In this document: positions 56,467 through 64,000 of the stretch, piece by piece
How positions within the stretch are numbered: the first letter of the stretch is position 1
How the letters are laid out: every line of letters starts with the position of its first letter
Assembly (NCBI GenBank): GCA_021851335.1
Contig: JAJZEA010000003.1
Coordinates: 56,001 to 120,000, forward strand
Direction: 5' to 3'
Source: Acidobacteriota bacterium
GTDB lineage: Bacteria; Acidobacteriota; Terriglobia; Terriglobales; Acidobacteriaceae
Length of the DNA stretch: 64,000 nt
The notes under the pieces: generated by a model
Databases searched by the model: none
Told to the model about the DNA's origin: nothing
Seen by the model: the letters and a program-made list of their open reading frames with translations, nothing else
Translations under genes and position numbers: made by a program

Positions 56467-56511
56467 TGCGATACTTCCCACTTTCAAACAAAGTATTCCA
56501 TACTCAAGGCC

Positions 56512-56691
56512 ATGGCCAGAAAGAAAAAAGACCGCCTCAATGTAGTCAGTACCGTCAAGTCCATCGCGCGCGAGCGGGTCGGTCAACCCAAACCCGGCCG
56601 AATCGTGCAATCCGTTGATCGCTCAAGCGTTCGAGGAGAGAAGCATAAACCCTCGCTCGGCCAGATCGTGCGAGAAAATGAAAGTCCATAA
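56512..56691 (+). CDS. Small basic protein, function unknown
   Basis: A 59-residue, strongly basic protein starting MARKKKDRLNVVSTVKSIAR and containing GQPKPGRIVQSVDRS. It has no cysteine and no membrane segment and resembles a nucleic-acid-binding or ribosome-associated peptide, which is a guess from composition. An open frame runs upstream to 56212 but overlaps the divergent zinc ribbon gene, so the ATG at 56512 is preferred. Confidence 0.5.
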   Translation: MARKKKDRLNVVSTVKSIARERVGQPKPGRIVQSVDRSSVRGEKHKPSLGQIVRENESP

Positions 56692-56724
56692 ACTTCATCG
56701 CCCGGCGAATTCCACTTCCCATGC

Positions 56725-57933
56725 TTACTTCTGCGGGGTGCTGTATGGCCCAGGCAGGATTGGCCCAGCTTGCTTCGGCACGGTAGCCGCCGTTTTCAGG
56801 GCGAGTCCATTGGTGCGATTCGAATAGATGCGAAACATGACCGCCAGATCGATGGCTTCCGCAACCGGAACCCCCGCCTTCATCGCCGGAGCAAAGGTGG
56901 CGGCCTGAATCGCCGCAATCGCATTCTCATCCAGTCCAAAACCGATCGGACGCATAATGGCAATGCTGCCGGGTTTGCCATCTGCTCCCACCACCACCCG
57001 ATAAAGTGCTCTTCCTGCAATTCCGTTGGCTTGCGCGTACTCGTTGGAAGCTGGATCCACTGCCTTCAATAGCTTCGCTGCGCGATCCACCACGCTCGCC
57101 GTCAGCACGCCTCCCGTATTCATGTCTGGCGCGTGGCCATCCAGCCGAGCTTTGTAGTACCGCTGCCAGTATTCAGGCAGGGTCGCTAGCATCGTTTCAT
57201 CCATGGTTGAGGCAAAGATACGATCCAACGCTTTTCCCAGCATTTGTTCCGCTTCTGCCGGCGACTCGGCCGTAACAGCTTTTGGGTCGGTCTGGCCTGT
57301 CGTTTGATTCTTGACGCCGCCTCCAGCCATAACTTCGGTCTTGTCGGAAAGCTGCTCGCTTGCCGCAGCTTTCGAGCGCTGCTTCTTTTTTTGAGATTTT
57401 TTTGGTTTCACCACCTGCTCGCGCGCGATCACCAAACGCACAAACTTCTTTCTTGACGTGATGCGAATTTCCTCTACCGACTTCTCGGAGTTTTCGTAGG
57501 GCAAAGCACCCAGAAAGTGCAGCGCATAGCGAGTGCCCTCCAGTTCAACATTTCTTCGTGTCAGGTGAACCTTTTCAATGCGCACGAGCGCCAGCGTGAA
57601 CGACCCTGTCGTCGGGTGATCCAAGACATCGCCGCGCATCGAAAACTCCAGGGAATCGCTGAGCCATGCTCCCCGCAGGTACCACGTTTTACCCGTGAGT
57701 CGCTTGCGCAGATCGTCTTCTGTGATGGCGGCTTTAGCGGTTTTCGCATCAGTTTCCGTGTTTTGCTTCACTGTGCGTGCGGAAGCCGTCGCCTGATCCG
57801 ATGTAGCTGTCGTCGTCTGCTGATGAAGGCCTGTCGCAAAACTGGAAGATGCCATCCATGTCGCGCTCGACAGTGCGAAGAGTGCATATGCCGCAATTCT
57901 CATCGACAATTTCTGGCTTTGAATCCGGTTCAC
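56725..57933 (-). CDS. Exported protein with TonB C-terminal domain
   Basis: A 402-residue protein. A hydrophobic leader near residues 11-34 (MRIAAYALFALSSATWMASS) is a signal peptide or anchor. The middle is an unrecognised beta-rich domain (about 70-175) followed by a very basic linker (KPKKSQKKKQRSKAAASEQL). The end, about 300-375, fits the TonB C-terminal domain (RALYRVVVGADGKPGSIAIM and FAPAMKAGVPV). Many acidobacterial proteins carry such a domain without being true TonB energisers. The start is a GTG at 57933 behind GGAG; an ATG at 57903 is an alternative. Confidence 0.7.
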   Translation of the reverse strand: MNRIQSQKLSMRIAAYALFALSSATWMASSSFATGLHQQTTTATSDQATASARTVKQNTETDAKTAKAAITEDDLRKRLTGKTWYLRGAWLSDSLEFSMRGDVLDHPTTGSFTLALVRIEKVHLTRRNVELEGTRYALHFLGALPYENSEKSVEEIRITSRKKFVRLVIAREQVVKPKKSQKKKQRSKAAASEQLSDKTEVMAGGGVKNQTTGQTDPKAVTAESPAEAEQMLGKALDRIFASTMDETMLATLPEYWQRYYKARLDGHAPDMNTGGVLTASVVDRAAKLLKAVDPASNEYAQANGIAGRALYRVVVGADGKPGSIAIMRPIGFGLDENAIAAIQAATFAPAMKAGVPVAEAIDLAVMFRIYSNRTNGLALKTAATVPKQAGPILPGPYSTPQK

Positions 57934-58023
57934 GTATCAGTCTCCGTCGAAGTCACTTTAGCAGGACTTTTATTCACTTCGATAAAAATCATGTCCATTT
58001 CCTCGCATCCGGCTTGAACTGCC

Positions 58024-58851
58024 TCAATCTGGATGACGTAGTCGCCACAGAATCCTGCGAAACAGTCCCATCATGCGACGCAGGTCTGCATCGTTGGGCA
58101 TCAGCCGTCGAAGCAGAATGCGCAATGCCTCGCCATTGGCCGAGCGAAGTCCGCGCGTCAGGTAGTTAGCCTCTTCCATTGTCTCTTCCACCAGAGCGGC
58201 CAACCGTTCCAGATGTTCGCTGTCGGCCACGGTCTGCGGAAACAGAATCACGGGTGAACTACCATCCTCAATGCGTGTCAGCTCATACAACGCCACGGCG
58301 ACGGCTTGCCCCAGATTCATGGAGGGTTGCTGTGAGGTCGTCTCAATGACGGCAATCGCATGGCACCAGGCAAGATCGCTCGCCGTCAGGCCGTGTTTCT
58401 CTGAGCCAAAGACCAGCGCAACACGGGCATTCTCTTGGCCTCCGTACACAGTCGTACTCAGCGCACTGCGTAATGCAGCTCCGGCCTGGCTCATCGTCAG
58501 CACGCGTTGTTCCGGTCGTCGGCGGTCCAGCGAGCCTGTCCCGACCACAAGAGTACAGTGTTCGATAGCTTCACCCAGCGAGTCGAAGACGCGCGCTTCA
58601 TGGAGTAGTTCCGGTGCGCCCACGGCGGATTTGGCTTCGGTCCAGTTCACCGCGAAGGGCGAAACAATGGACAGTCGGCGCAGTCCAAAATTGGCCATCG
58701 CACGCGCGGCGGCACCGATGTTGAGCGGATTGCGCGGCGAAACCAGAACGACTTCGACACGATCGGATTGGTCAGGGGTGAGCAAAGACTGATTGTACGA
58801 AAGCGCAACGAAGAAAGTAAGAGTCTGGCTGTAGGCTTGAAGAAGAAGCAA
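58024..58851 (-). CDS. TrmJ-type SPOUT RNA methyltransferase
   Basis: A protein of up to 275 residues with the knotted SPOUT methyltransferase fold. The N-terminal block is VVLVSPRNPLNIGAAARAMANFG. The SAM-binding knot has VALVFGSEKHGLTASDL and SMNLGQAVAVALYEL. This pattern is that of TrmJ/TrmH-group enzymes, which 2'-O-methylate tRNA (position 32 for TrmJ). The start is unclear: the longest frame begins with TTG at 58851, and a TTG at 58785 is also possible. No ATG precedes the conserved part. Confidence 0.85.
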   Translation of the reverse strand: MLLLQAYSQTLTFFVALSYNQSLLTPDQSDRVEVVLVSPRNPLNIGAAARAMANFGLRRLSIVSPFAVNWTEAKSAVGAPELLHEARVFDSLGEAIEHCTLVVGTGSLDRRRPEQRVLTMSQAGAALRSALSTTVYGGQENARVALVFGSEKHGLTASDLAWCHAIAVIETTSQQPSMNLGQAVAVALYELTRIEDGSSPVILFPQTVADSEHLERLAALVEETMEEANYLTRGLRSANGEALRILLRRLMPNDADLRRMMGLFRRILWRLRHPD

Positions 58852-58908
58852 TCACCGGTTCCAAGCGACAAAGTGGCCAAGCATCACGCTGGTGCCATTG
58901 AGCCACTC

Positions 58909-58936
58909 TTGCGATGGATAGCACAGAGGGTACATT
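58909..58936 (+). promoter_or_regulatory. Candidate promoter of the methionine salvage operon
   Basis: TTGCGA at 58909-58914 and TACATT at 58931-58936 are 16 bases apart, each four of six to consensus, just before the mtnB ribosome site AGGAG and GTG start at 58958. Confidence 0.35.
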
Positions 58937-58957
58937 GAAACTCTCAGGAGAACTCAA

Positions 58958-59674
58958 GTGAACGACAGGTCGAGTCAAAAACTTCTGGCTCAAGAGTTAT
59001 GCTCCCTCGCGCATCGGTGTGCCGCTCGGGGTTGGGTGCCGGCGACAGCGGGAAACTTCAGCTTCTGCGAATCCGTCGAAGCCGATGCGGATGGCAGGAT
59101 ATTTGTCAGCGCCAGCGGGCTGGATAAAGGCGCGATGACGCCGGAAGATCTGCTGGAAATTGCGCTCGAAACAGCCGCGCCGGGCTACCGCGTGGTGCAG
59201 GCAGCGGCCGGTTTGCGACCTTCGGCGGAGACCAGCCTGCACGCGGTCATCTATCGAGACAGGCCCGAGGCTCGGGCGATCGCCCACGTTCATTCCATCT
59301 GGAATACGCTGCTCTCTCAGCGTCATGTGCAGCGCTGGCCCAGGCTGGGCACGGTCGTACTCGCCGACTATGAATTGCTGAAGGCGCTTGATGGCATCGC
59401 CACACACGAGCACTCCGAGCAGATTCCGATCCTCGAAAACTCACAGGATTATCCAGCACTTGCCGAGAAGTTGACCCAGGTTCTGGTGCAGCTTCCTGCT
59501 GCCCACGGCGTACTGCTGCACGGCCATGGGCTTTATACTTGGGGCAAATCGATCGCCGAAGTCTGGCGCCACATAGAGGCGCTTGAGTTTTTGTTTCAGG
59601 TGGAAGCGCGGCGACAGATGGCTGGGTGGGAATGCCGGGAGGGCACAAATGGCAAGAGTCCGAGTCCTCGATAA
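58958..59674 (+). CDS. mtnB: Methylthioribulose-1-phosphate dehydratase
   Basis: A 238-residue class II aldolase-fold enzyme of the methionine salvage pathway, dehydrating methylthioribulose-1-phosphate. It has the TAGNFSF motif, the metal/catalytic residues Glu91 (SAETSLH), His110 and His112 (AHVHSIW), and a third histidine region HGHGLYTWG. The start is GTG at 58958 with AGGAG at good spacing. The end overlaps mtnD by 26 bases. Confidence 0.93.
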   Translation: MNDRSSQKLLAQELCSLAHRCAARGWVPATAGNFSFCESVEADADGRIFVSASGLDKGAMTPEDLLEIALETAAPGYRVVQAAAGLRPSAETSLHAVIYRDRPEARAIAHVHSIWNTLLSQRHVQRWPRLGTVVLADYELLKALDGIATHEHSEQIPILENSQDYPALAEKLTQVLVQLPAAHGVLLHGHGLYTWGKSIAEVWRHIEALEFLFQVEARRQMAGWECREGTNGKSPSPR

Positions 59675-60233
59675 AAATGCGTCAGAGACGACTGCGCTCA
59701 CGGCCGTCAAGGAAGTACGCACAGCTCTAGCCAGGGTTGGCGTCGATTACGAGCGATGGGATCTCTCGCGCGTCAGCGAGACTGCCCCATCCGAAGATGT
59801 GCTTGCAGCCTATCAGGACGAAATTGATTGCATGAAGCAGTTGGGCGGATACACAACCGCGGATGTAATCGACGTAACACCCGATACTCCGGGGCTGGAT
59901 GCAATGCTGGCGCGGTTTGACAAGGAGCACACACACTCCGAAGACGAGGTGCGCTTCATCCTTTGCGGACGCGGCATCTTCTTTCTTCACGTCGGCGATC
60001 ATCCAGTAGTCTCCGTCGAGGTCACTGCTGGGGATTGGATACGGATTCCGCGCGGAACCCGACACTGGTTTACGCTCTGCTCGGAGCGGCAAATCCGAGC
60101 TATTCGCTGGTTTCAACAGACCTCCGGATGGACGCCGGAATACACCGGCTCAGGCGTCGATCAAGGCTATGAGCCACTTTGTTTCGGGCCAGCATTTCTG
60201 GGTCAACGCGCGACTGTGTCGATCGATCTATGA
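59649..60233 (+). CDS. mtnD: Acireductone dioxygenase
   Basis: A 194-residue cupin enzyme of methionine salvage. Metal ligands are His94, His96 and Glu100 in KEHTHSEDEVRF and His139 in GTRHWF. With iron it yields the methionine precursor and formate; with nickel it makes an off-pathway product plus carbon monoxide and formate. The formate produced could feed the formate dehydrogenase elsewhere in the window, which is speculation. The ATG at 59649 lies inside mtnB behind GGGAGG; the stop overlaps the mtnC start. Confidence 0.94.
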   Translation: MARVRVLDKNASETTALTAVKEVRTALARVGVDYERWDLSRVSETAPSEDVLAAYQDEIDCMKQLGGYTTADVIDVTPDTPGLDAMLARFDKEHTHSEDEVRFILCGRGIFFLHVGDHPVVSVEVTAGDWIRIPRGTRHWFTLCSERQIRAIRWFQQTSGWTPEYTGSGVDQGYEPLCFGPAFLGQRATVSIDL

Positions 60234-60976
60234 GTGAGTCGCCGCGCGTGTATCTGCTGGATGTCGAGGGAACCGTTGCGCCGCTTTCGCTGGTCACCGA
60301 GCAGCTTTTTCCGTATGCCAGAAAGCGCCTCGAACCGTATTTGCGTATGCAGGTTCGAGAGCCGTGGATCGATGCCGAACTCGCCGCGGATTTGCAGCTT
60401 CTGGCGCAGGAGAATGCTGCTGAGGATTTGACCGCGGGCGCTCCGTCGCTGACTGCTCCAGCAGAGGATGAAAGTTGGGAGTCGCGTGTACCGCAGATTG
60501 CCGAGTATCTGCTTTGGCTGATGGATCAGGACCGAAAATCGACTGCGCTCAAGGCTCTTCAAGGCCGCGTCTGGCGCGTAGGATTTGAGTCGGGAGAGCT
60601 GATTGGCACGCTCTTTGACGATGTGCCACCGGCTTTCGAGCGCTGGAGCAATCAAGCGCGAGTGGCCATTTATTCTTCGGGTTCAGTGGAGGCGCAGCGG
60701 CTGCTGTTTCAGTATTCCAATGCAGGCGATCTCACGCCGTACATTTCCGCGCACTTTGACACACGAGTTGGGCCAAAAACAAGTGCAGCCAGCTATCAGA
60801 GTATCGCTGTCAGCATGGCCGTCGACCCCAGGGAGATTCTCTTCTTCTCCGACGTAGTGCGTGAACTGGATGCGGCGCGTGAGGCTGGTTGTGCAACGCG
60901 GCTCGTGGTGCGTCCCGGCAATGCCGCCGTGGATTCGCATACGCATCCCAATATCCTTGGAATCGGCGTCGTGTAG
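60230..60976 (+). CDS. mtnC: Enolase-phosphatase E1
   Basis: A 248-residue HAD-family bifunctional enzyme that enolises and dephosphorylates 2,3-diketo-5-methylthiopentyl-1-phosphate to acireductone. Motif I is LLDVEGTVAPLS, motif II IYSSGSVEAQRLLF, the lysine motif RVGPKTSAASYQ, and motif IV ILFFSDVVRELDAA. The ATG overlaps the mtnD stop in ATGA. With mtnB and mtnD it forms a tight three-gene operon ended by the terminator at 60993-61028. Confidence 0.94.
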   Translation: MSESPRVYLLDVEGTVAPLSLVTEQLFPYARKRLEPYLRMQVREPWIDAELAADLQLLAQENAAEDLTAGAPSLTAPAEDESWESRVPQIAEYLLWLMDQDRKSTALKALQGRVWRVGFESGELIGTLFDDVPPAFERWSNQARVAIYSSGSVEAQRLLFQYSNAGDLTPYISAHFDTRVGPKTSAASYQSIAVSMAVDPREILFFSDVVRELDAAREAGCATRLVVRPGNAAVDSHTHPNILGIGVV

Positions 60977-60992
60977 AGTTTCTTCCCTTGCC

Positions 60993-61028
60993 GCGTCTTC
61001 TGCCGCTGCGAAGCAGAGGCGCTTTTTT
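60993..61028 (+). terminator. Terminator after mtnC
   Basis: GCGTCTTCTGC at 60993-61003 pairs, with one bulge and one wobble, with GCAGAGGCGC at 61013-61022, followed by six T residues (61023-61028). It closes the mtnBDC operon 16 bases after its stop, just before the ribosome site of the next gene. Confidence 0.75.
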
Positions 61029-61043
61029 CAGGAGTATCCTAAA

Positions 61044-61496
61044 ATGGCGGCAATGAGTCTGGCGGTTCTTTTGGCTTTTCTCCCAACTCAGGCAAAGGAG
61101 CACCCTGTGATCCATCACGCGCAAGGCATATTTACCGTCAATGTCAAACCCATCTCTCCCGCACCCGCTGAAGGGTTGGCTCGCTTCTCCATCAACAAGC
61201 AGATACACGGAGATATGGAAGCTACAACGCAGGGAGAGATGCTCTCCGGCGGCGATCCAAAGCAGGGCATGGCTGGCTACGTGGCCATTGAGCGTGTGAC
61301 CGGCACCCTCGCAGGTAAGCATGGCAGTTTTGCCTTGCAACACATGGCGACGATGGACGCGAACGGACCGCAGATGACCGTGATCGTAGTCCCTGGTTCG
61401 GGTACAGGAGAATTGAAGGGAATAGCCGGCATGTTTGTCATTCATATCGAAAATGGGAAACACGCCTACGAGTTGGACTACACGCTCCCAGAGTGA
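61044..61496 (+). CDS. DUF3224 protein
   Basis: A 150-residue protein. After a short hydrophobic start (MAAMSLAVLLAFLPTQA), which may be a signal peptide, it shows the DUF3224 pattern: SINKQIHGDMEATTQGEMLS, YVAIERVTGTLAGKHGSF and VVPGSGTGELKGIAGMF. These fit a small beta-barrel related to allene oxide cyclase-like folds. The function is unknown. The ATG at 61044 follows AGGAG nine bases upstream. Confidence 0.8.
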   Translation: MAAMSLAVLLAFLPTQAKEHPVIHHAQGIFTVNVKPISPAPAEGLARFSINKQIHGDMEATTQGEMLSGGDPKQGMAGYVAIERVTGTLAGKHGSFALQHMATMDANGPQMTVIVVPGSGTGELKGIAGMFVIHIENGKHAYELDYTLPE

Positions 61497-61551
61497 CGCG
61501 CCGCAGCTCTTTGGAGTAGCGGCATAACTGCCTCTCGTTTAGGCTCGAAGA

Positions 61552-62250
61552 ATGATCTTTGTCAATCCAGCCGCGGGCGTCTTGCATGAACTTCAGGCGA
61601 CTCCTTACGTCCGCTTCAGCGTGCTGGCCGTCAGTTCCATCTTTTTTCTGGTTGATCCTTTCGCTGCCATTCCATCCTTTCTTGCCATCACCGCAGGCGC
61701 AGACAAGCAGCGCCGTTCCCGCATCGCGCGCAAAGGAGCACTTACGTGCTTCATTGTGCTCACTTCGTTTGCTCTGGCTGGCCGCGCCATCTTTCGCATG
61801 TTCGGGATCACTCTGCCCGCCTTTGAGATTGCAGGCGGATTGATTCTGCTCCTCATCGGCCTCGACATGCTCGAGGCCAAGCGCTCCGCCACGCAGGAAG
61901 CCAGCGGCGATACGGAAGAAGCCGCGCACAAGGAAGATGCCGGCATCGTCCCGCTTGGCATACCCATGCTGGCTGGCCCTGGTGCGATCTCCAGCGTAAT
62001 GGTGCTTGTGGGTCAGGTGACCGTCGGATGGCAGATGATAGCCATCCTTGGCTGCATCGCCGTGACGGCGTGGGTCAGCTTCATGGTCCTCTCCGGCGCG
62101 GAACAGGTGCGGCGCGTGCTGGGAGAGACGGGAATTCGGATTCTCGTGCGAATCATGGGACTTCTCCTCGTCGCTCTGGCCATGCAGTTCTTCGTCAATG
62201 GATTCACCGATCTGGGGCTGATCGCGCGATCGACGCTTGTCAACCCATAA
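61552..62250 (+). CDS. MarC family membrane protein
   Basis: A 232-residue inner membrane protein with six expected helices. The family marks are FFLVDPFAAIPSFLAIT in the first helix pair and IVPLGIPMLAGPGAISSVMVL in the middle. A charged loop (KRSATQEASGDTEEAAHKED) separates the two halves. MarC proteins were once linked to multiple antibiotic resistance; their actual role remains unclear. Confidence 0.9.
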   Translation: MIFVNPAAGVLHELQATPYVRFSVLAVSSIFFLVDPFAAIPSFLAITAGADKQRRSRIARKGALTCFIVLTSFALAGRAIFRMFGITLPAFEIAGGLILLLIGLDMLEAKRSATQEASGDTEEAAHKEDAGIVPLGIPMLAGPGAISSVMVLVGQVTVGWQMIAILGCIAVTAWVSFMVLSGAEQVRRVLGETGIRILVRIMGLLLVALAMQFFVNGFTDLGLIARSTLVNP

Positions 62251-62875
62251 TTCCCCGCCCACAACTCCTGACGATGCACAACGAATAGCCCGAAGCAAAG
62301 CCGAATAGATCCATCGCTTGCTTCTCGGCTTCCCGCCAGAAACAGGGATTTCCCCGGAAACTTCATCGCAAGAAGCTTTCGCGCCGAAATTCTAACGGCA
62401 CGCAAGAAAAAGCAAAAAATAGAAAACCCCTTGCCTGGCGCGGACATGAGCCTTCTTCCTTGGTCACTTTCCACAGCCATCCACAGAAACTCGTCGCTTG
62501 GTAGGTTGCTTTCTGTGCCGGGTGTTGCTATTCTCAGGAAGTCGCAAACAGCTTGGCAATGTCTAAGTGCTTGCGATGAGAGAAGCAATTCGGAAACAAA
62601 GAAATTCACGAATTTGCAATCAAACGGATTGTTTGATACTCTCAGAAAGTTGCAGTAACAGTGGTAGGCTTCCAAGTGCAAAGCACAATATGCGCGGAAG
62701 CAAGTTCGTTGGGATAAGTGAAGATTCACTGGTCCCCTGTAGGGAATCCTCCAGAGAGCAACCATTGCAAGACCCGGGTTCGATCCCGTGAGCCCATATG
62801 GGCGAAGACGTTTGTCGGTCATTCTTTGAGATTTGCGCTGCGCCGCCTGGTTAACAGGCTCAGTAAATAAAGCGC
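62251..62875. other. Gene-free stretch upstream of the rRNA operon
   Basis: No coding region is supported in these 625 bases. A second possible promoter-like pattern (TTTGCA and GATACT, 16 bases apart, near 62612-62640) resembles the main rRNA promoter. GCCTGGTTAACAGGC near 62846-62860, just upstream of the main -35, is almost a palindrome and shares GGTTAACAGG with the repeat at 15956-16011. Confidence 0.4.
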
Positions 62876-62904
62876 TTGACAAGATCAAGCAGGCTTGAGA
62901 TACT
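62876..62904 (+). promoter_or_regulatory. Ribosomal RNA operon promoter
   Basis: TTGACA at 62876-62881 is a perfect -35 and GATACT at 62899-62904 (four of six) is 17 bases further. A GC-rich stretch (GGGAAAGGCGC) follows the -10, as in growth-controlled rRNA promoters. The 16S gene begins about 255 bases later. Confidence 0.7.
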
Positions 62905-63012
62905 GGGAAAGGCGCAAAAAACGCTGCAAGGAAGCACGCAGCGGCGCTCAAGTTCGAGGACAACCCGTAAGGGCCTCGATCCAAACGGCCTCACTCAGGT
63001 GACAAGCCGAAA

Positions 63013-63146
63013 GGATCTTTGACAATTGGTTGAACATGCCAGTCGTGAAGAAGCAAGCATCTCAGCTTGTTCTTCTCACAAAATAAGTCGCTGTCCTGCA
63101 TGCAGGCGGCGCGGTTGATATCACAGACCTCCGTCGGTGATATCAA
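63013..63146 (+). other. rRNA leader: boxA-like site and hairpin
   Basis: GGATCTTTGACAATTGG near 63013-63029 resembles the boxA antitermination site of rRNA leaders. Downstream, TTGATATCAC (63115-63124) pairs perfectly with GTGATATCAA (63137-63146) around a 12-base loop, 12 bases before the mature 16S start; it may take part in processing or folding of the precursor. Confidence 0.55.
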
Positions 63147-63158
63147 TGTCAGACAGTT

Positions 63159-64000
<842 letters not shown>

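Noticed and set aside
62765..62805. tRNA-like 3' end (GGTTCGATCCCGTGAGCCCA) suggesting a tRNA gene or attachment site
   Set aside because: The T-stem does not pair beyond two base pairs and no D-arm, anticodon arm or acceptor partner is found upstream; the similarity is probably chance or a decayed remnant.
62013..62984. Minus-strand open frame of 323 codons spanning the MarC gene end and the rRNA promoter
   Set aside because: Composition is not protein-like, it overlaps MarC on the other strand and crosses the rRNA promoter.

Overview
The window comes from a member of the phylum Acidobacteriota, most likely subdivision 1 (class Terriglobia, family Acidobacteriaceae). The partial 16S rRNA gene at the right end has the look of that group. 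The gene content agrees: a TonB-dependent receptor tail of the acidobacterial type, carbohydrate-active enzymes, and many GTG and TTG starts with good ribosome binding sites. The region is dense chromosomal backbone with no phage, integrase, transposase or CRISPR array.

Layout. 1-5160: end of a TonB-dependent receptor, a small exported SnoaL/DUF4440-like protein, a stand-alone molybdopterin oxidoreductase and a GH51 arabinofuranosidase, closed by a strong bidirectional terminator. 5181-10018: the classic origin-proximal set, with dnaA (-) diverging from rpmH-rnpA-yidD-yidC (+); dnaN is not next to dnaA. 10134-15948: a formate module (fdhD, a large cofactor-rich formate dehydrogenase alpha subunit, a DUF1641 partner and an oxalate/formate-type MFS carrier). 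16207-26550: a sugar block running from a GH15 glucoamylase-like enzyme through tkt, rpiB, a HAD phosphatase, gnd, zwf and pgl to glk. It can take glucose released from alpha-glucans into the oxidative pentose phosphate pathway. 26575-29696: two exported proteins (beta-propeller and CocE-type hydrolase). A tRNA-Leu(CAA) gene follows on the minus strand.

30396-34450: purL-purF. 34661-36104: an exported esterase and an FmdB zinc ribbon protein. 36467-42553 (all minus strand): trpB, trpA, chorismate mutase, DAHP synthase, tyrA and ahcY, an aromatic amino acid block followed by SAH hydrolase. 42932-43521: a bactofilin with its terminator. 43552-48825: a probable peptidoglycan turnover locus made of a serine hydrolase-NamZ fusion, a class C26 gamma-glutamyl hydrolase and a NagZ-type GH3 enzyme. 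49187-53395: phoH, ybeY, corC-like, era. 53413-58851: a GAF-GGDEF diguanylate cyclase, moaA, several small proteins of unknown role, a TonB C-terminal domain protein and a TrmJ-type methyltransferase. 58958-60976: the methionine salvage operon mtnB-mtnD-mtnC. 61044-62250: a DUF3224 protein and a MarC protein. 62876 onward: ribosomal RNA promoter, leader and the first ~840 nt of 16S rRNA.

The functions link in several places. fdhD and moaA serve the molybdenum enzymes. ahcY and the mtn operon recycle two by-products of S-adenosylmethionine use. The PPP block supplies erythrose-4-phosphate and ribose-5-phosphate for the aromatic and purine genes. The less ordinary observations are a dispersed palindromic repeat family (15956-16011 and 36163-36414), a dyad overlapping the putative fdhA promoter, the AmiE/NamZ fusion with its neighbours, and several perfect hairpins between housekeeping genes. 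I found no clear candidate for a wholly new multi-gene system.
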